Counted from the stretch's first letter, positions 34,366 through 46,903 are shown. The stretch: 64,000 nucleotides of DNA from Cinnamomum chago (GCA_038049695.1 CP142461.1:29519001-29583000); one strand, 5' to 3'. Numbers and translations: made by a program. Notes: generated from the sequence alone by a model not told the origin.

Positions 34366-37162
34366 TGTAACATCCCGACCCCTAATGGCCTATTAATTAT
34401 AATTAATTGTTTGATTAGTTAGTAAGCTAGTTTAGAGTCTAAATAGTTGGGTTTATCGACGAATCGCGTGTGCGTAGTTTCGCACGATTCGGAGCACGTT
34501 TGGGTAGGATAGAGAGTCGTTTTACTAATTGGGTAGGGTTTTCAGGGATTATAAGAGATTATGAGTTTTGGTGAGTTTGGGTGCATTGGGTAGGTTTCGT
34601 CGTTTCATGAATTTTAGTCTTCGATTGCGTTTCGATTCGACGCGTCGAAGAGGCCCGAAATCTATTAATTGTATACGTGGGCCGACTCGGAACTTGACCC
34701 ATCAAGCCCAAAGCCCAAAGCCCAAAGCCCAAAACCCATTTACTTAAGTTAGGTCACCAACCCACCTTTAATTCCTTAACTCTTTTCATTCATTCATTCA
34801 CTCCTCTCAACTACAACCACAACAGTAGCAGCCGACTCATCTCTTCCTCCCTTTCCTTCATTTCTTCTTCTCCGTTGACGATCATCGGAGCTCCGGCGAA
34901 GCAAACTAATCCACTAATCATCTTCCTCAAGCTTCCAAGAGTCTATCCATACACTTTTCTAAGTGTTTCACCCACAACCCATTTAGAGGTAAGCTCTTTA
35001 AGTTTGAAAACCATGTCTTCTTCTCCTTCCTTGGTTAGAAATGGAGTAGGGAGACTCACCTTGACCATTGGCATGCATTTGTAGGAGTTTGTTGGGTTTG
35101 GAGAAGAGTTCACCTCTTTGGAGCTTTCAAAGTGTTTCTTTCCTTCACTTTGTTCTTAGATTTGAGTCTAGCACATCACTAAGGCAAGTCAATAGTTATA
35201 TTAATGCTTGATATGCTTGTCTACCTTGATTTGGATGCTTAAATCATGTTTTAGATTACCTTGGCTCAATTGATACATTATTAGTTGAAAAACATGATAA
35301 TATGACTCATTAGTTGAATGAAATGGATATAGAGTTTGATGTCTTGATTAATAGTTTTATAGGTTGTTATTCAGTTAGTTTTTATCCATACATATTGTAT
35401 TAATCAGGTCTCATAAGAAGAAATTGGGAAAAAGTCCCATTTCAGCCAAAACAGGGCTGCTGCCCAGAATTCCGCAGGCTTCTCGGTCGACCGAGACCTG
35501 TGTGTCGGTCGACCGAGACCTGTGTGTCGGTCGACCGAGACAACAGGGGCCACTCGACCGAGACTCGACCGAGCCCTGTGCAGATTTTGGCCAATTTTCC
35601 TTTTTGAAGGGATTTTTACCCTGTTTTGTAGTGGACCTTGGTGGACCTTTGGATACCCAATTGTGGACTCATTTGGACTATTATGAGGACGTCTTGAGCC
35701 GGCGTTCGTCATTGTTGATTCGGTTGTATCGAGAGTTAACTTCATTCAATCTTGAATGGTGCGGGACAACGGGATACTCTTCTATAAATCTATGCACGAA
35801 GATTGTTCGTCCGAGTATCGCGAACCCTAACCCCTTCGTTGACTGAATAGGTTGTGCGATGCTTCAGGGTTGAAACTTTACTTAGGATTGGATTGTTTAT
35901 TCGCTTTGATTCCAAATGGTACCTTTGAGTACTATCTTCTACATGTGATGAGCATGTTCTTTAGTTCTATTTGTTTAGCTTTATTAGAGGATTGCTTTGA
36001 GAACTTAGAGGTTGGACTTAGGGCCCCCTTGTTTTGTTTCGTTCGTTTCGTTATGCGTTTGAAGTGTTGAGGCTAGGGAGCTTTGATTGTCAAGCTTTGA
36101 GAGGACTACTATTGGTATGGGTTTGAGATTTGATTTGTTTTGGAATAAAGTAGTTCTCTATTGGTATTGAATCTTGTTCGCGCAAGAAACCTAGCCCTTC
36201 ACCTATGTTTTAGGATTCTTTGTGTCAGGCACCACTCAGCTGTTAACGTTCAACACAGTTGGGGCACCGACTGTGGGAGAACACGATACCACCTCGAAGC
36301 AAGATCGAGCCAGAGCTCACGGAGCCCGAGCTACTTGAGCTGAGAGTTATTTATATTCCTCGAGATGTTCTGTTCCGTTCTGTTTAGTTCGTCCTCGAAG
36401 CAAGATAGTGCCAGAGCTCTCGGAGCCGGAGCACTTGAGCTACGAGTTGTCTGGATATTGGATATTGGGATTTATCCCAATTGATGATATAGTTTAGCAT
36501 ATGTGGATCGCCTACTTTGATAGTTTGTTTATGATTCGAATGCAATGCATCTCATACGATCAGAGAGCTATGCATATCTTATGATCATGTTTATCGTTTA
36601 CTCTCTTTAGTACTGCATATCTATGTGATTTCTATATCTATTGCTTTGCCATCCGTTGTGTTGATGATGCTACTCTTGGTGCATAGGTACCGAGTACTTC
36701 TACCCCGCGGCGGAGGAAACGACGGAAGAAGTTCAGGCAGATCAGCCTGATGACTTCCTAGAGTATAGTACGAACGACATTGTATAGCCGTGACGACCCC
36801 GTACGCGAGAGCTTCACGATAATCCTCCTAGCTTCATCTTTTGGTTTCTTTATGCTTTTGTTAAGGCCTAGTTTTAGTTTGGCCTTTTTACTTGTATATA
36901 ATAATTTGTTTAGTCTTAAACTTCAACCTTAACTTTGATACTCAGTATATTGCTCTTAAACTATACATCTATAAGATACCTTTTGTTATATGAAGCTTCC
37001 GCTGTTGTTTGATTTATTCGAGGAAAAATGTTTATACCTCACAGCGGTCTTCGATCCAGATGGGACACGATTAGGGCAGGTGATATGTTATTATCATTTG
37101 AGAAAGTTTTAAATTGACCCTAATTTCACGCAGACCCCGGTTTCACTTTTGGGGGCGTGACA
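34366..37162 (+). mobile_element. Probable solo LTR (2.8 kb, Tekay/Del-like termini)
   Basis: A 2797-bp unit starts TGTAACATCCCGACCCC and ends GGGGGCGTGACA, flanked by GCACC on both sides (34361-34365 and 37163-37167). TG...CA termini with a 5-bp duplication suit an LTR. The length and the CGACCCC/GGGGGCG ends suit long chromovirus LTRs. No pol sequence is inside. The flanking match extends to CAGCACCTG (9 bp), so a Mutator-like reading of the ends is also possible. Confidence 0.55.
35480..35580. repeat. GGTCGACCGAGACCTGTGTG short tandem repeats in the solo LTR
   Basis: TCGGTCGACCGAGAC, itself a near palindrome, occurs at a 22-bp period about three times and then continues in shorter CTCGACCGAG copies. 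GC-rich compared with its surroundings. Confidence 0.8.
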
Positions 37163-37942
37163 GCACCTGACAGGGAGGGATGGTGATATGCCTGCCCAGC
37201 CTCCTTTGGTTGTGGTGAGGAGTAGCAGAGCTCTCTTCCTTCTAGAGTGAACCAAGGCGCAAACAGCAAATGCAAAACAGGCAGCGATCCCGGATCCTCC
37301 TTGCTCTTCAACAGATCTCCTTCTCCCTTCGTCGTCTCCGGTTCAGGAAAGTAGAACTCTTCGATCGAGATTTTGCAACAGAACCTACAACGAGCGCGGA
37401 TTTGTGCAGTGGCCCACCTTTGATTTGTGTCACTACGGGAAGATGGATCCATGCTAGATTCGCCTTGTCCCAACCTCTCAGCGGAACGAATGAGGGAGAA
37501 CTTTGCCTTATGAATGAGAAAGAACCTTAAGCTGTGAATGAGGGCGTTGAGAGACATTTGGCTAATTATCCCTTTAAAAAAATCCTTCAGCCTCTCGACG
37601 TAAGTTTAGTCATTTGCTTCGGGACACGTTATATGGTGAGGTATTAAGGCAACACAAGTGGTTTCCTGATTCTTTGATCCATATTCAATACGCTTCAAGT
37701 GACAGGCCCAATCATTGATGTTGGTTGTTCTCAGAAGTTTCTTATAGTTCCAAGTTCTTGGATTGGAGTTCGACCATCAGTTAAAGAATAAGGATTACTG
37801 CAAAGATCAACGAATGAATCATTGTGATTGAATTTTGGCCATGTAAGGAGACTCCAGATTAAGGTGTGGCCCAACATATAAATCTTGGGGTCATCAAACC
37901 ATCAATCAAAGTGTTTTAATCCCAATGATGACTTGATTACAT

Positions 37943-38469
37943 TTGGGTTGCAAACGGAACGGCTTAAGGTAGGAACCATATTGGACCCGAACCTGAACCC
38001 GTTTCTAAATAACGGTTCCGGTTCCAAGTCTGATTTTGACTCAAAACATATTTTGTTGGTTTTAGACTCGGATCCAGTTCCAGAACTGGGTCCACCTAGA
38101 GGACTGAAACTTGTTTCAAAATTGATTCTAATTTCTCTTCATTTTTTTTTCCTTAAACTAAGGATATCATTTAACTTATAACAGTGCATCAAGTCTACGA
38201 CCTCCAATATAATACATAAAAATGTAAAGAAAAAGTTAATTTTGAGATACAGTTTGCAATATCAAAGACTCATATGTCGGGTATCGGGTCCACAGTTCTG
38301 AAGCTATATGGACAAAAAATCGGACCCGTTTATCAATTGGAACCTAAATTGGATTTGGGACCCGAACTTGTTTCTGAATCAGAAACAAAAATAGGTTTCA
38401 GATGCAATTTTTTACGAAGTGAAACTTATTCCGGGTAATCGGAGAATCGAATACTCGTTTACAACCCTA
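37943..38469 (-). mobile_element. hAT MITE, TAGGGTTGCAAACGG family, old copy
   Basis: The left end is T(T)GGGTTGCAAACGGAACGG and the right end is ACTCGTTTACAACCCTA. Interior words (CGGTTCCGGTTCC, CCGGGTAATCGGAGAATC) match the reverse complement of the copies at 53510 and 56535. About 527 bp, the same as the 53510 copy. The flanking 8-mers match poorly, so this is an older insertion. Confidence 0.75.
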
Positions 38470-40058
38470 CGTCCCATCCTCACCTTGGATGATTGGATGT
38501 GTTTTTTTAAAGGATGGTTAGATTGGATGGACTGCATGGACCATAGAAGTATTCGATGAGCTAGACTGATTCCTGGTCCACCCTAACTGCAACAACCTAC
38601 TTATATAAATGCATCTAGCTAGTAGGGTTAGTGGACACCACTAAAATGCCACGTGTCTTAATTGACAATTTTTTTTTCCTTTTCACACAAGACGTAGCCT
38701 TGGTACATTTATTGATTTTCAGGTTTTAATCAACAAAATATCCTTGTATATTGACATCTCCCCCTCCAATGACTGAATCAATTTAATAATTCTTAACATC
38801 TTTCAATTTTAATATTCGATCGATAATAAATTTTGTGAGGATGCATGTGTCCATTTGCAGTTTAAAAGCTTATGATTTGAGCATATTTTAGTTTAAAGTT
38901 GGATTAATTTTAAAAGATAGACTTAACATCTAGCCAACAAACAAGAAAATCGGGCCCATTTGAAGTTGATTACCATCTTCATCATTTTATAGTCTCAAAT
39001 TAAATGATTAGTGCATCATACGTGACTGATCTCTTGTAAACAGTCACAAACCTATGCATATATCTAGTGTTTGATCCAAGCTGATGCAATCCTGATTGTG
39101 TTTGTAGTGGCCAACCATAGTCAGGTTTGTATTTCCTTAGCATCTAAAGCCTACATTATCAACATTGAATATGATAGAGAATGTAGATATAGAATGTTGT
39201 AGTCCTTATATATGTTTAGGATAGTTTAGTATATGATTGTTAATATTATGACTAGGCTAAATTGAGAGATAATGTCTCATTATTATGATTAGAATATATT
39301 GATATTATGAAGCTAAGTTTCCTTATTTATCACATTGTATTGTATAAATAGAACTTGAGATTTTCTATAAAATAATAAGACTGAGATGTAGTCTCCTTAG
39401 TTTTTTAGAGTGGACCTAATGCTTCAAAATTGAGTAGATCTCAAAGCAAGTTCTTAATGGGACAGGTGGTGAAGTTGTAGAGGATTTGAATCCACCTAGT
39501 AAATTCCCCAAGGCTATACTATTGTGATAGTGCATAATATGTAAGGTCATTGTTGTTTCTTCATAAAATTGTACCAATTTGTTTGATGTAATTGAAGTGT
39601 CTAAAATGACTGTCAAAATCTGCCTTTAATATTAAAAAAATGAATCAAGGGACGCTGAAAATGAATACCCTTTCATCACCCTACCAATTCAAATCCTATA
39701 AAAATAAAAGTCTCATTTACATCTCCATCTTATATCCTTCACCTGTCATTTTAACATATGATGATGAGGTCTTTTATATTCAATTCCATGCAAATAAATA
39801 AACCGAAAAGAGTAGCAGTTATATGTAAGTTTCTCTATACTCAGCTCTCCTTTATACCTCTTAAAAAAGAAAAGAAACTGCACCTCTATACCAGCTTCTG
39901 AGTCTTGACTCTCCTCTTCAAAATTGAGGCTGCGCTAGGTGCTCTTTCATATCAATTCACATGGGGGATTTGTCTTTGACTTTCAACTTTAATTAACTGC
40001 TTTTATGGGAAGGGAAGTCTTCTTTCTCTTCAGCTTTTCGTGCTGCCACCTATGTGCC
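38470..40058. other. Spacer without supported genes
   Basis: AT-rich spacer. The segment 39165-39420 has TATAAATAG and a following AATAATAAGACTGAGA, like the end of a copia LTR, but I could not fix its borders. No coding region is supported. Confidence 0.4.
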
Positions 40059-40067
40059 TTTCAGCTC

Positions 40068-40270
40068 GGAAGAGGATCCCCTGTTTCGTCCAAATAGGGG
40101 AGCCCTGTTTGGACGAATCAGGGGACGCCATGTGAGGGGGCGGAGGGGGAGCGGAGAAAATAAAAAGTTCATTTCTTTTTCCTCCGCCCCCCTTCCGCCC
40201 CCGTGCATGGCGTCCCCTGATTCGTCCAAACAGGGCTCCCCTGTTTGGACGAAACAGGGGATCCGGATCC
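40068..40270. mobile_element. Hairpin (foldback) MITE with 9-bp target duplication
   Basis: The arms at 40071-40130 and 40207-40265 are inverted copies of ~59 nt with one mismatch (CAAATAGGG versus CAAACAGGG). The loop is itself a partial inverted repeat (GGGGGCGGAGGGGG versus CCTCCGCCCCCC). Ends GGAAGAGGATCCCC and GGATCCGGATCCCC. TTTCAGCTC flanks both sides (40059-40067 and 40271-40279). The 9-bp duplication suggests a Mutator-type origin. Confidence 0.85.
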
Positions 40271-40379
40271 TTTCAGCTCAATTCCCCTACTAGTGTGTTT
40301 ACTTTGACCACCGTTATGACTTTGTAATCTTTTCCCCGAAAAGGACCTTGTTCATAAAAGACAGTCTTCCATACAACAT

Positions 40380-40620
40380 TTTGATAAATCCTGACTTAGA
40401 TTGTAATCACAACTGGAACTTGTTTTCTTAAATGTTAATATAAGACACGTGGGTTGTTCATGGACTTACATCAATCAATGTTTTGTAACTTTGATGTGAA
40501 AAAGAATGCTAACTTAAATTGTAATCATAACAGGCTTTTTTTTTTTTTTTTTAATATAAGACAAGTGGGTATATATGTTCTTAGATTTTGGACTCACTCA
40601 ATGTTAATTCAACTTTGATG
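40380..40620. repeat. Diverged tandem pair, ~110 bp
   Basis: TTAGATTGTAATCACAAC...ATATAAGACACGTGGGTTG recurs about 110 bp on as TTAAATTGTAATCATAAC...ATATAAGACAAGTGGGTAT, each followed by ACTCA/ACATCAATCAATGTT-type sequence. A T-run sits in the second copy. Confidence 0.65.
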
Positions 40621-40877
40621 GGGAGAAAAGAATACCAATGTGCACAGAAGCTCCAGCTCTTTGCCACAACTGCAGTAATTTGCTTCAGAACATGGAATCT
40701 GATGAGGCATGTAGACCACGCATGTGGTTTCCTGATTCTTTAATCCATACCGTTCATATGAAAAGGTCCAACCATTTATGTTATTCAATTTTTGAATCAA
40801 CAAAAATGTCCTTGTGTAAAATTCTCCTTGAAATGATCTTCCAATGGTTTCAACTCACAATATCTTTGCCTTTTACC

Positions 40878-40908
<31 letters not shown>

Positions 40909-42630
40909 TAGCTTTCAATGAAATATAAACTCTTTTCATTTATTAGTAAAGTATATATAAAAAATAAATCATCCATACTGTCTCAAATGACATAAATTTA
41001 ACTAAAAACTAGTATCTCTTCAAGATTGTATGATCTATCAAAAAGATGAGTCAAATTGTTTGATGAACCAACTGGACCATAAGTTGGATTTGAGTTGTGA
41101 CAGCTTGAAAGTTGGTGGGCCTCACTTGGGTCATTGTCCTAGTTGAATTCTCAATGAATAATTGTCCGAGTTGAATTCTGATCAATCCAATCTCCAAGTT
41201 GTGGTGGTAGAGTTTTAATTAATTGTGTTGGACTTTGAAAACCCTACAAGCTAACAGTTCTTTCTATATATTTATGTCAAAATTCCACTCAATATGTAAG
41301 TAGTAGGTTGGTTGATTGTTTTGTAGAAGGACAAATGTAACAATATGCATGGATAAGAGATGGTGTGAGTAGCATTTTTTCAGATTAACGAAATTTGGCT
41401 TTCAAACTTGCATGAGAAAGGGTCTCATTAGCTGTTTTATGAGCTTTACAGGATAAGAGAATATGGAATAATAACTTGGGCTTGTCGAGCCAAACTAAAC
41501 ATTTGTCCCAAAATGACAAACCTAAAACCCAATCTGAACCAGATTTTAACCAGCTTGACCCTCCCCCGTCAGCCCAAATTCCAAAAGAATCAAACAAAAT
41601 CCAAACCAAACCATACTTGATTAACTTTATGTTAAATTTTCTTTGCTAACCAATCCTACCAAAGCCTCAAAGCATAAGTATAGGCAGTGGACATACTCTT
41701 CAACACTCCCTTGGAGTGAAACTCAATTGATACATTTTCCGACACATAAATTTCAGTGCCGAGTCGTTCCTCCTGCGATTCTAACTCGCAACCGATTAGC
41801 TCTTATGCCATATTAAACTTCCTCAAATAACCAATCCTACCAAAACCTAAAGTCTTTACTAGATGCAACATAAATGTTTTTCAACAAGTTATGGTTCTAG
41901 TTATGTTATTTGAATGAAGCATACCCTACTCTACCTAACATCAACCTATCTAACCTAGTTGCAAATAAGGACTGTTTTTTATCTAATCAAAGGAGCTAAA
42001 ACCGAAGAAGAATAGATGAAAAATGAACAAATGACAACTAAATAGTTCCCCCTTTAGAAATTAGGTACGTACCTAATTAATAAGGAATGATCACCCAACC
42101 ACCACAGCAGAAAATGAAAGCATGAGAACTACAAGGTGCGATTTGCATCTTCACCTAATATCCCTCAATCCCCTCCTCTTTGTACTACTTCATTATTTAG
42201 AACCTGCTTTCCTCTAAGTCTCTAGAAATAAAGTAGACAAACCGGAGGGTTTGACATGCAACATGAAACCCAGAATACCCATTCCAAATCTAGGTATATG
42301 GTTAGGCTTGGTTCACTCTGACTCGGCCCAAGTTAATTAAACCAGTCATGAACCTAACAGAAAGCTCAATCCTAGAAAAATGAATCGAATCAATAATATG
42401 ATCTCACCAAACAAATTCTTGATGAAAGTAGAAATCCCATTTGTGATTACTTAATTCTGGTCCATATCACCTGTCGTGATGCCGACAAACTTGCTATAAA
42501 GTAGGCGTTTTTGACAAGTCAGACCCGTTGACATTCAAGTAATTCCTACACTGCTTACATCTATCAACATAAACGATCATGATATAGACGAAATACATAT
42601 AGCCTTCAAAGCCTTAATACCTTCCCAACA
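40621..42630. other. Spacer upstream of the first PME gene
   Basis: AT-rich, with an A-run followed by (CA)n at about 40880-40910. No gene is supported. The last few hundred bases should include the distal promoter of the PME gene. Confidence 0.5.
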
Positions 42631-42634
42631 TCAT

Positions 42635-42643
42635 CTATATATA
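42635..42643 (+). promoter_or_regulatory. Putative TATA box of the first PME gene
   Basis: CTATATATAA lies about 45 bp before the ATG at 42686, which would leave a very short 5' UTR. The start context AAGCCATGGCC is favourable. Confidence 0.5.
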
Positions 42644-42685
42644 ACCTCCCATCTCTCCTTTCAACCCAACAAACATTCCAAAGCC

Positions 42686-45610
42686 ATGGCCTCTTCATCT
42701 CTCTCCACCATTCTCTTCCTATTCCTTTTCCTCTTCACGTCTCCATCTCTAGCAGACACATCCATCACCTCAGGCACAGCTTGCATTTCAACCCCAGATC
42801 CCACCTACTGCAAATCAGTCCTCTCTTCTGATGGACAAACCACCCTCCAAAACCATGGCCTCTTCTCCATCAAACAGTCCCTAAATCACGCTAGAAAGTT
42901 CGCAGCCCTCGTCGATAGCTACCTCAGACTTGGGTCTTCCTTCTCACAATCCACCATCCGGCCTCTTGAGGACTGCCAACTTCTCTCATCTCTAACAACT
43001 GATTACCTCTCAGACTCCATAAACTTACTCAACTCCACTGATTTCGACACTGATGACGTGCAAACTCTTCTCAGCGCCATCATCACCAACCAACAGACCT
43101 GCCTAGAAAGCCTTCAGGAGTCTGCTACGGGTTCCACCATACAGAACAGTCTCTCTACTGCTCTCCTCAATGACACTAAGCTGCACAGAGTCTCACTTGC
43201 TCTTTTCACGCGTGGATGGCCTCACAGCCCGAAGAAGCACAAGAGAGGGAGATTGCGTCCTGGGAGAAAGCTCTTCTCCGACTTGGGTAGGGAGATTTCT
43301 GAGTTTAAAAGCCGTCGAAGGCTTCTGCAGTCGTCGACGGCACCGGATAGTGTGTTGGTGAGAGATATTGTGGTGGTGAGTCAGGATGGGAGTGGGAACT
43401 TCACCACCATTAACAGTGCAGTCGCAGCTGCACCGAATAACACTGACATAAGTGATGGGTATTTTGTGATATATGTTGAAGCTGGGGTGTATCAGGAGTA
43501 TGTTTCGGTTAATAAGACCAAGAAGAACTTGATGATGATTGGTGATGGAATCAATCGGACGATAATCACAGGGAATCTGAATGTCGTGGATGGATCGACT
43601 ACTTTCAAGTCGGCTACCTTTGGTAATCTACTAATCCCACTATTATTAGTATATTGTTGCATATGTTTATGTTATTATACAGGTCTAGAGATGAGGAGCC
43701 AGAGATGTCACATTGCTTTCATTTCGAGGCAGCTTACTATTTAGGAAATTTGACATTTCAATGCTTCTTAAACACTCAATTTTCAATTTCATAATTAAAA
43801 TTTTGTAAATGTGACCAGAGTCATTTGACTCTAGTACACTAACACATTTTTTTTTTACTTTTTTGCCGTGGTAAAAAAGTAAAAGAGAATGTGTACCAAA
43901 GTCAAACACTCTAAGGACCTTTAAAGACTTTTAGTCATGAGATTGATGATTGAATGTTTATAGGGCATTGAAATGTGAAATCCCCTACTATCCATCATCG
44001 TTATGTTATGCGTAACATGCAAAACGGCCTTCTGTTTTGTTTAGATTATGGTTTTGCTTTGCGTTTGGAGTGTATAGCTCAAAAAGTGACATGGGCATTT
44101 GCTTCACATAGCAAATCTGGGCGGTGAGATTTAGGTCAATGATTTCTGCCATGTGGATTGACTTCCATTACAAGGATTGGGTGTCAAACGTTTCGGGTTG
44201 AACTGAGGTGCTATGGGTTTTGGGCCAAGTCAAATTTCATTGGATTCTTAAAACAGGTTAGGCAACCTTAATTAACCCACACTGGATGCAAGTCCATATG
44301 ACCCAACTTGCATAAACATCCATTGCAGCTCAACCCGTTTAACCCAACCCAACGTGTGGAAACTAGGCCGAAGCCCAGTATATTTCAGGGATTGAAAAAA
44401 AAAAAAAAGAGTTCAATGCAACCTCGGCTCATTCCAAGTAAACACTAATCCCTAGATCTTAAACCCTAAACCTTTGACTCTAAGAATGAGCAAATGCAGG
44501 CTTGGCATGTTATGTGTGTCAGCCTAACCCATTTTGTTTTAACGAAGATTAGGTTTTCTGGACCCCGTGATCAACCTTGTATATTGTGGGTTGGATTTAA
44601 GGGGTCAAATCTTGGATGGATATAATTCAGATGGATGGGTCGGGTCAGGTTTTGTCACCTCTTATGAACCAGACTGGACTTGGACTTAGACCCAATTGTT
44701 AACCAATAATAATAATAATAATAAACCACTTTAGAAGGTCTAAATGGGTTAACCTGTGGCACCCATATATGATGCAAGCCCATTTCAATGTGAATCGGGC
44801 TAATTGAATGGGTCAGGTTTTGCCAAACCCACACCTGGGTGTTGTCTTGATGCGTTCTTTTTCACTTATCACCTTATCATTCATCTCAAGCACCCAAACC
44901 TGGGTGTTGTTCTGCTTAGATCTTCAACAATCTAATGTAAAACTTGACTCTTGAATCTTTACTATGGATCCACAGCTGTGGTGGGAGAAGGGTTCGTTGC
45001 CATCAACATCACTTTCCAAAACACTGCCGGTGCGGTGAAGCAGCAGGCAGTTGCACTCCGGAGTGGTTCTGACTTCTCCACCTTCTACAGCTGCAGCTTT
45101 GAAGGATACCAAGACACCTTATACACTCATTCCCTCAGGCAATTCTACAGAGATTGTGACATCTATGGAACCGTTGACTTCATATTCGGCAATGCAGCAG
45201 TAGTCTTCCAAAACTGCAATATCTATGCAAGGCTACCTATATCAGGCCAGTCCAACACCATCACAGCCCAAGGTAGAACAGACCCAAATCAGAACACAGG
45301 CACTTCAATCCATAACTGTCGTGTTGGGGCTGCTTCGGACTTGGCAGCAGCAAATGGGAGTACAGATTCATACCTTGGAAGACCATGGAAGCAGTATTCA
45401 ATGACTGTCTATATGCAATCCTTCATAGATAGCTTGATTGACCCTGCGGGTTGGCTTCCATGGTCTGGGGACTTTGCTTTGAGTACGTTGTATTATGCTG
45501 AGTACAACAATACGGGTCCGGGTTCGAACACGAGTGCGAGGGTCACTTGGACCGGGTATCATGTGATCAATGACTCATCAACTGCTAGGAACTTCACTGT
45601 TTCTAATTAA
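42686..45610 (+). CDS. Pectin methylesterase with PMEI pro-domain, C-terminal frameshift (two exons)
   Basis: Exons 42686-43622 and 44976-45610 (intron 1353 bp, GT-AG) give 523 aa. A signal peptide (ILFLFLFLFTSPSLA) is followed by a PMEI-like pro-region (~30-170) with its Cys residues and a processing motif RRRLL at 210-214. The catalytic domain (~225 on) has Q336, D359 (QDTLYTH), D380 (DFIFGN) and R448 (LGRPW). It would de-esterify homogalacturonan in the cell wall; cleavage after RRLL normally releases active enzyme from the Golgi. Oddity: the ORF stops after NFTVSN, but the family C-terminus (SWIPATGVPY...) is readable in another frame at 45612-45671, separated by four extra bases (45608-45611). 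So the last 20 residues are lost; this is an allele, a young pseudogene or an assembly error. Confidence 0.9.
43623..44975 (+). other. Intron of the first PME gene
   Basis: 1353 bp against 285 bp in the neighbouring PME gene, at the same coding position (after ATF/ATV, phase 1). It contains repeated words such as GGGTTAACC/CAACCC and a (AAT)n tract at about 44705-44724, perhaps an inserted element, with no ORF of note. Confidence 0.7.
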
Positions 45611-45611
45611 C

Positions 45612-45674
45612 TTCATATCTGGGGATAGTTGGATACCTGCTACTGGGGTGCCTTATGTGGGTGGTTTGCTGTGA
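45612..45674 (+). pseudogene. Out-of-frame C-terminal end of the first PME gene
   Basis: This frame encodes the usual PME ending, including GDSWIPATGVPY and GGLL, then TGA at 45672-45674. It is shifted from the main frame by TAAC at 45608-45611, which also supplies the premature TAA. Confidence 0.85.
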
Positions 45675-46826
45675 TAGACGAGACATGGTTAGTCCTAAAT
45701 TTCTTAAATATCTTATTGCTGTAATTGTTATTATGTAATGATTCCTTGGGCCAGTTTGGAAACTCTACTAATAGAGTCAAGTGAAGTAAAGTTGATTTTG
45801 AAGAAAGAATAAAATATAAATAATGTGTTACGATGGAATTGTAATAAGTTCCATGTTTGGGAATGTATTGTACTTTTAATGCGGATGAGAATCTCTTACA
45901 TTTATGCATAAACGATTTGGAATTTCAATCACTCTGCTTGCTTTCTTTCTTTCTAATTTTTTTTGTCTAAATTGGGTTACTATCTTAGAGTGATGCCTTA
46001 TTGAGAACCTAGGGATCGATTTTTGGACATATGTGTGATACAAAGGTGCCGACACCACTGAACTATATATGAGTGTGTTGGCGTTTATATTGTTAAATTC
46101 AATAAGACTGCTTATGTAGCCATGAATTTAAATTAAAAAAGAAAAAAAGAGAGAGATGTCAATATGGGCTCACTAGAACTGATACAGTGTAAGCAAATTA
46201 ATGAAGTGTGATAGCTAGCCCAACAACAATTAGAGCATCAAGGGCTCTTTTCTTTGCATGAAATTGAATTACAAAAATTTAAAGAAATGTAGTGGCTAAA
46301 ATTGAAGAAACAAAAAAAAAAAAAAAAAAGACCACAACCATCCATCAATTGTAATCTCCCCATTAGGTGAAAAATGAGGATCCGTGGCCCCCTCTAAAAT
46401 AAAATCGTTTAGGAAAATCAAATCACACCTACTCCACCTTACCAAACAAGCAATCTTTAGAACCCATTTTAGCAAGAGTTCTCGTTAGTAACTCAACATC
46501 ATGCAAATAACAAAAGCCCTTTTTCACAGCAGTAAGAGTATTGGGATTGGGATTCGGATTCGGGTCCAGATCCGACAATTAAATCCAGGCATTCAGAAGT
46601 CTTTAGCTAGACTTCAACGTTAAAATTAGCCCGAGATCATTGGCCGGGTCGGACTGCGAGAATAGCTCCGGACCCGAGCCTTAAAATTAGTTAGTTTTGG
46701 TTATGAAGCTTCCTTAATTCCCTCTCTGAGACAAAGAACAAAAGAAAACCACAACCATCTTCTATTTTGTCGTTTCTATAATCTCTCCTCCACCTCATGT
46801 TTTCTAAACTCCCAACGGCCTCTGAT
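45675..46826. other. Spacer between the two PME genes
   Basis: About 1.15 kb with the 3' UTR of the first PME gene and the distal promoter of the second. It has an A-run at about 46312-46328 and no other gene. Confidence 0.6.
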
Positions 46827-46828
46827 CT

Positions 46829-46843
46829 TGTCCTCTCTCTCTC

Positions 46844-46889
<46 letters not shown>
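46829..46889. repeat. (CT)n microsatellite in the second PME promoter
   Basis: A CT tract broken once by CCCTCT, about 160-220 bp before the ATG. It is directly followed by the TATA-like stretch. Confidence 0.9.
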
Positions 46890-46890
<1 letters not shown>

Positions 46891-46903
46891 ATATATATAT
46901 AAG
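46890..46903 (+). promoter_or_regulatory. Putative TATA box of the second PME gene
   Basis: ACATATATATATAAG abuts the CT tract, about 145 bp upstream of the start codon. Confidence 0.4.

Larger units (their letters stand above)
34201..37557 (-). pseudogene. Gene-like fragment interrupted by a solo LTR
   Basis: On the minus strand an ATG at 37557 (CAAATGTCTC) opens a frame of ~130 codons running to the LTR at 37162. The sequence beyond the LTR (34360 down to about 34201) continues without stops in one frame (PPEFGFQVSAIVGEEDRSR). The frame changes between the two parts, although a GT-like donor (TCAG|GTGC) lies at the join. I do not recognise the protein. It borders the second minisatellite, so it may be transposon-captured sequence. 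Confidence 0.25.

Noticed and set aside
35404..35846. 113-140-aa ORFs on both strands
   Set aside because: They cover the GGTCGACCGAGAC tandem repeat in the solo LTR.
39165..39430. Copia solo LTR
   Set aside because: A TATA-like box and late AATAA are present but I could not find matching TG/CA borders or a target duplication.
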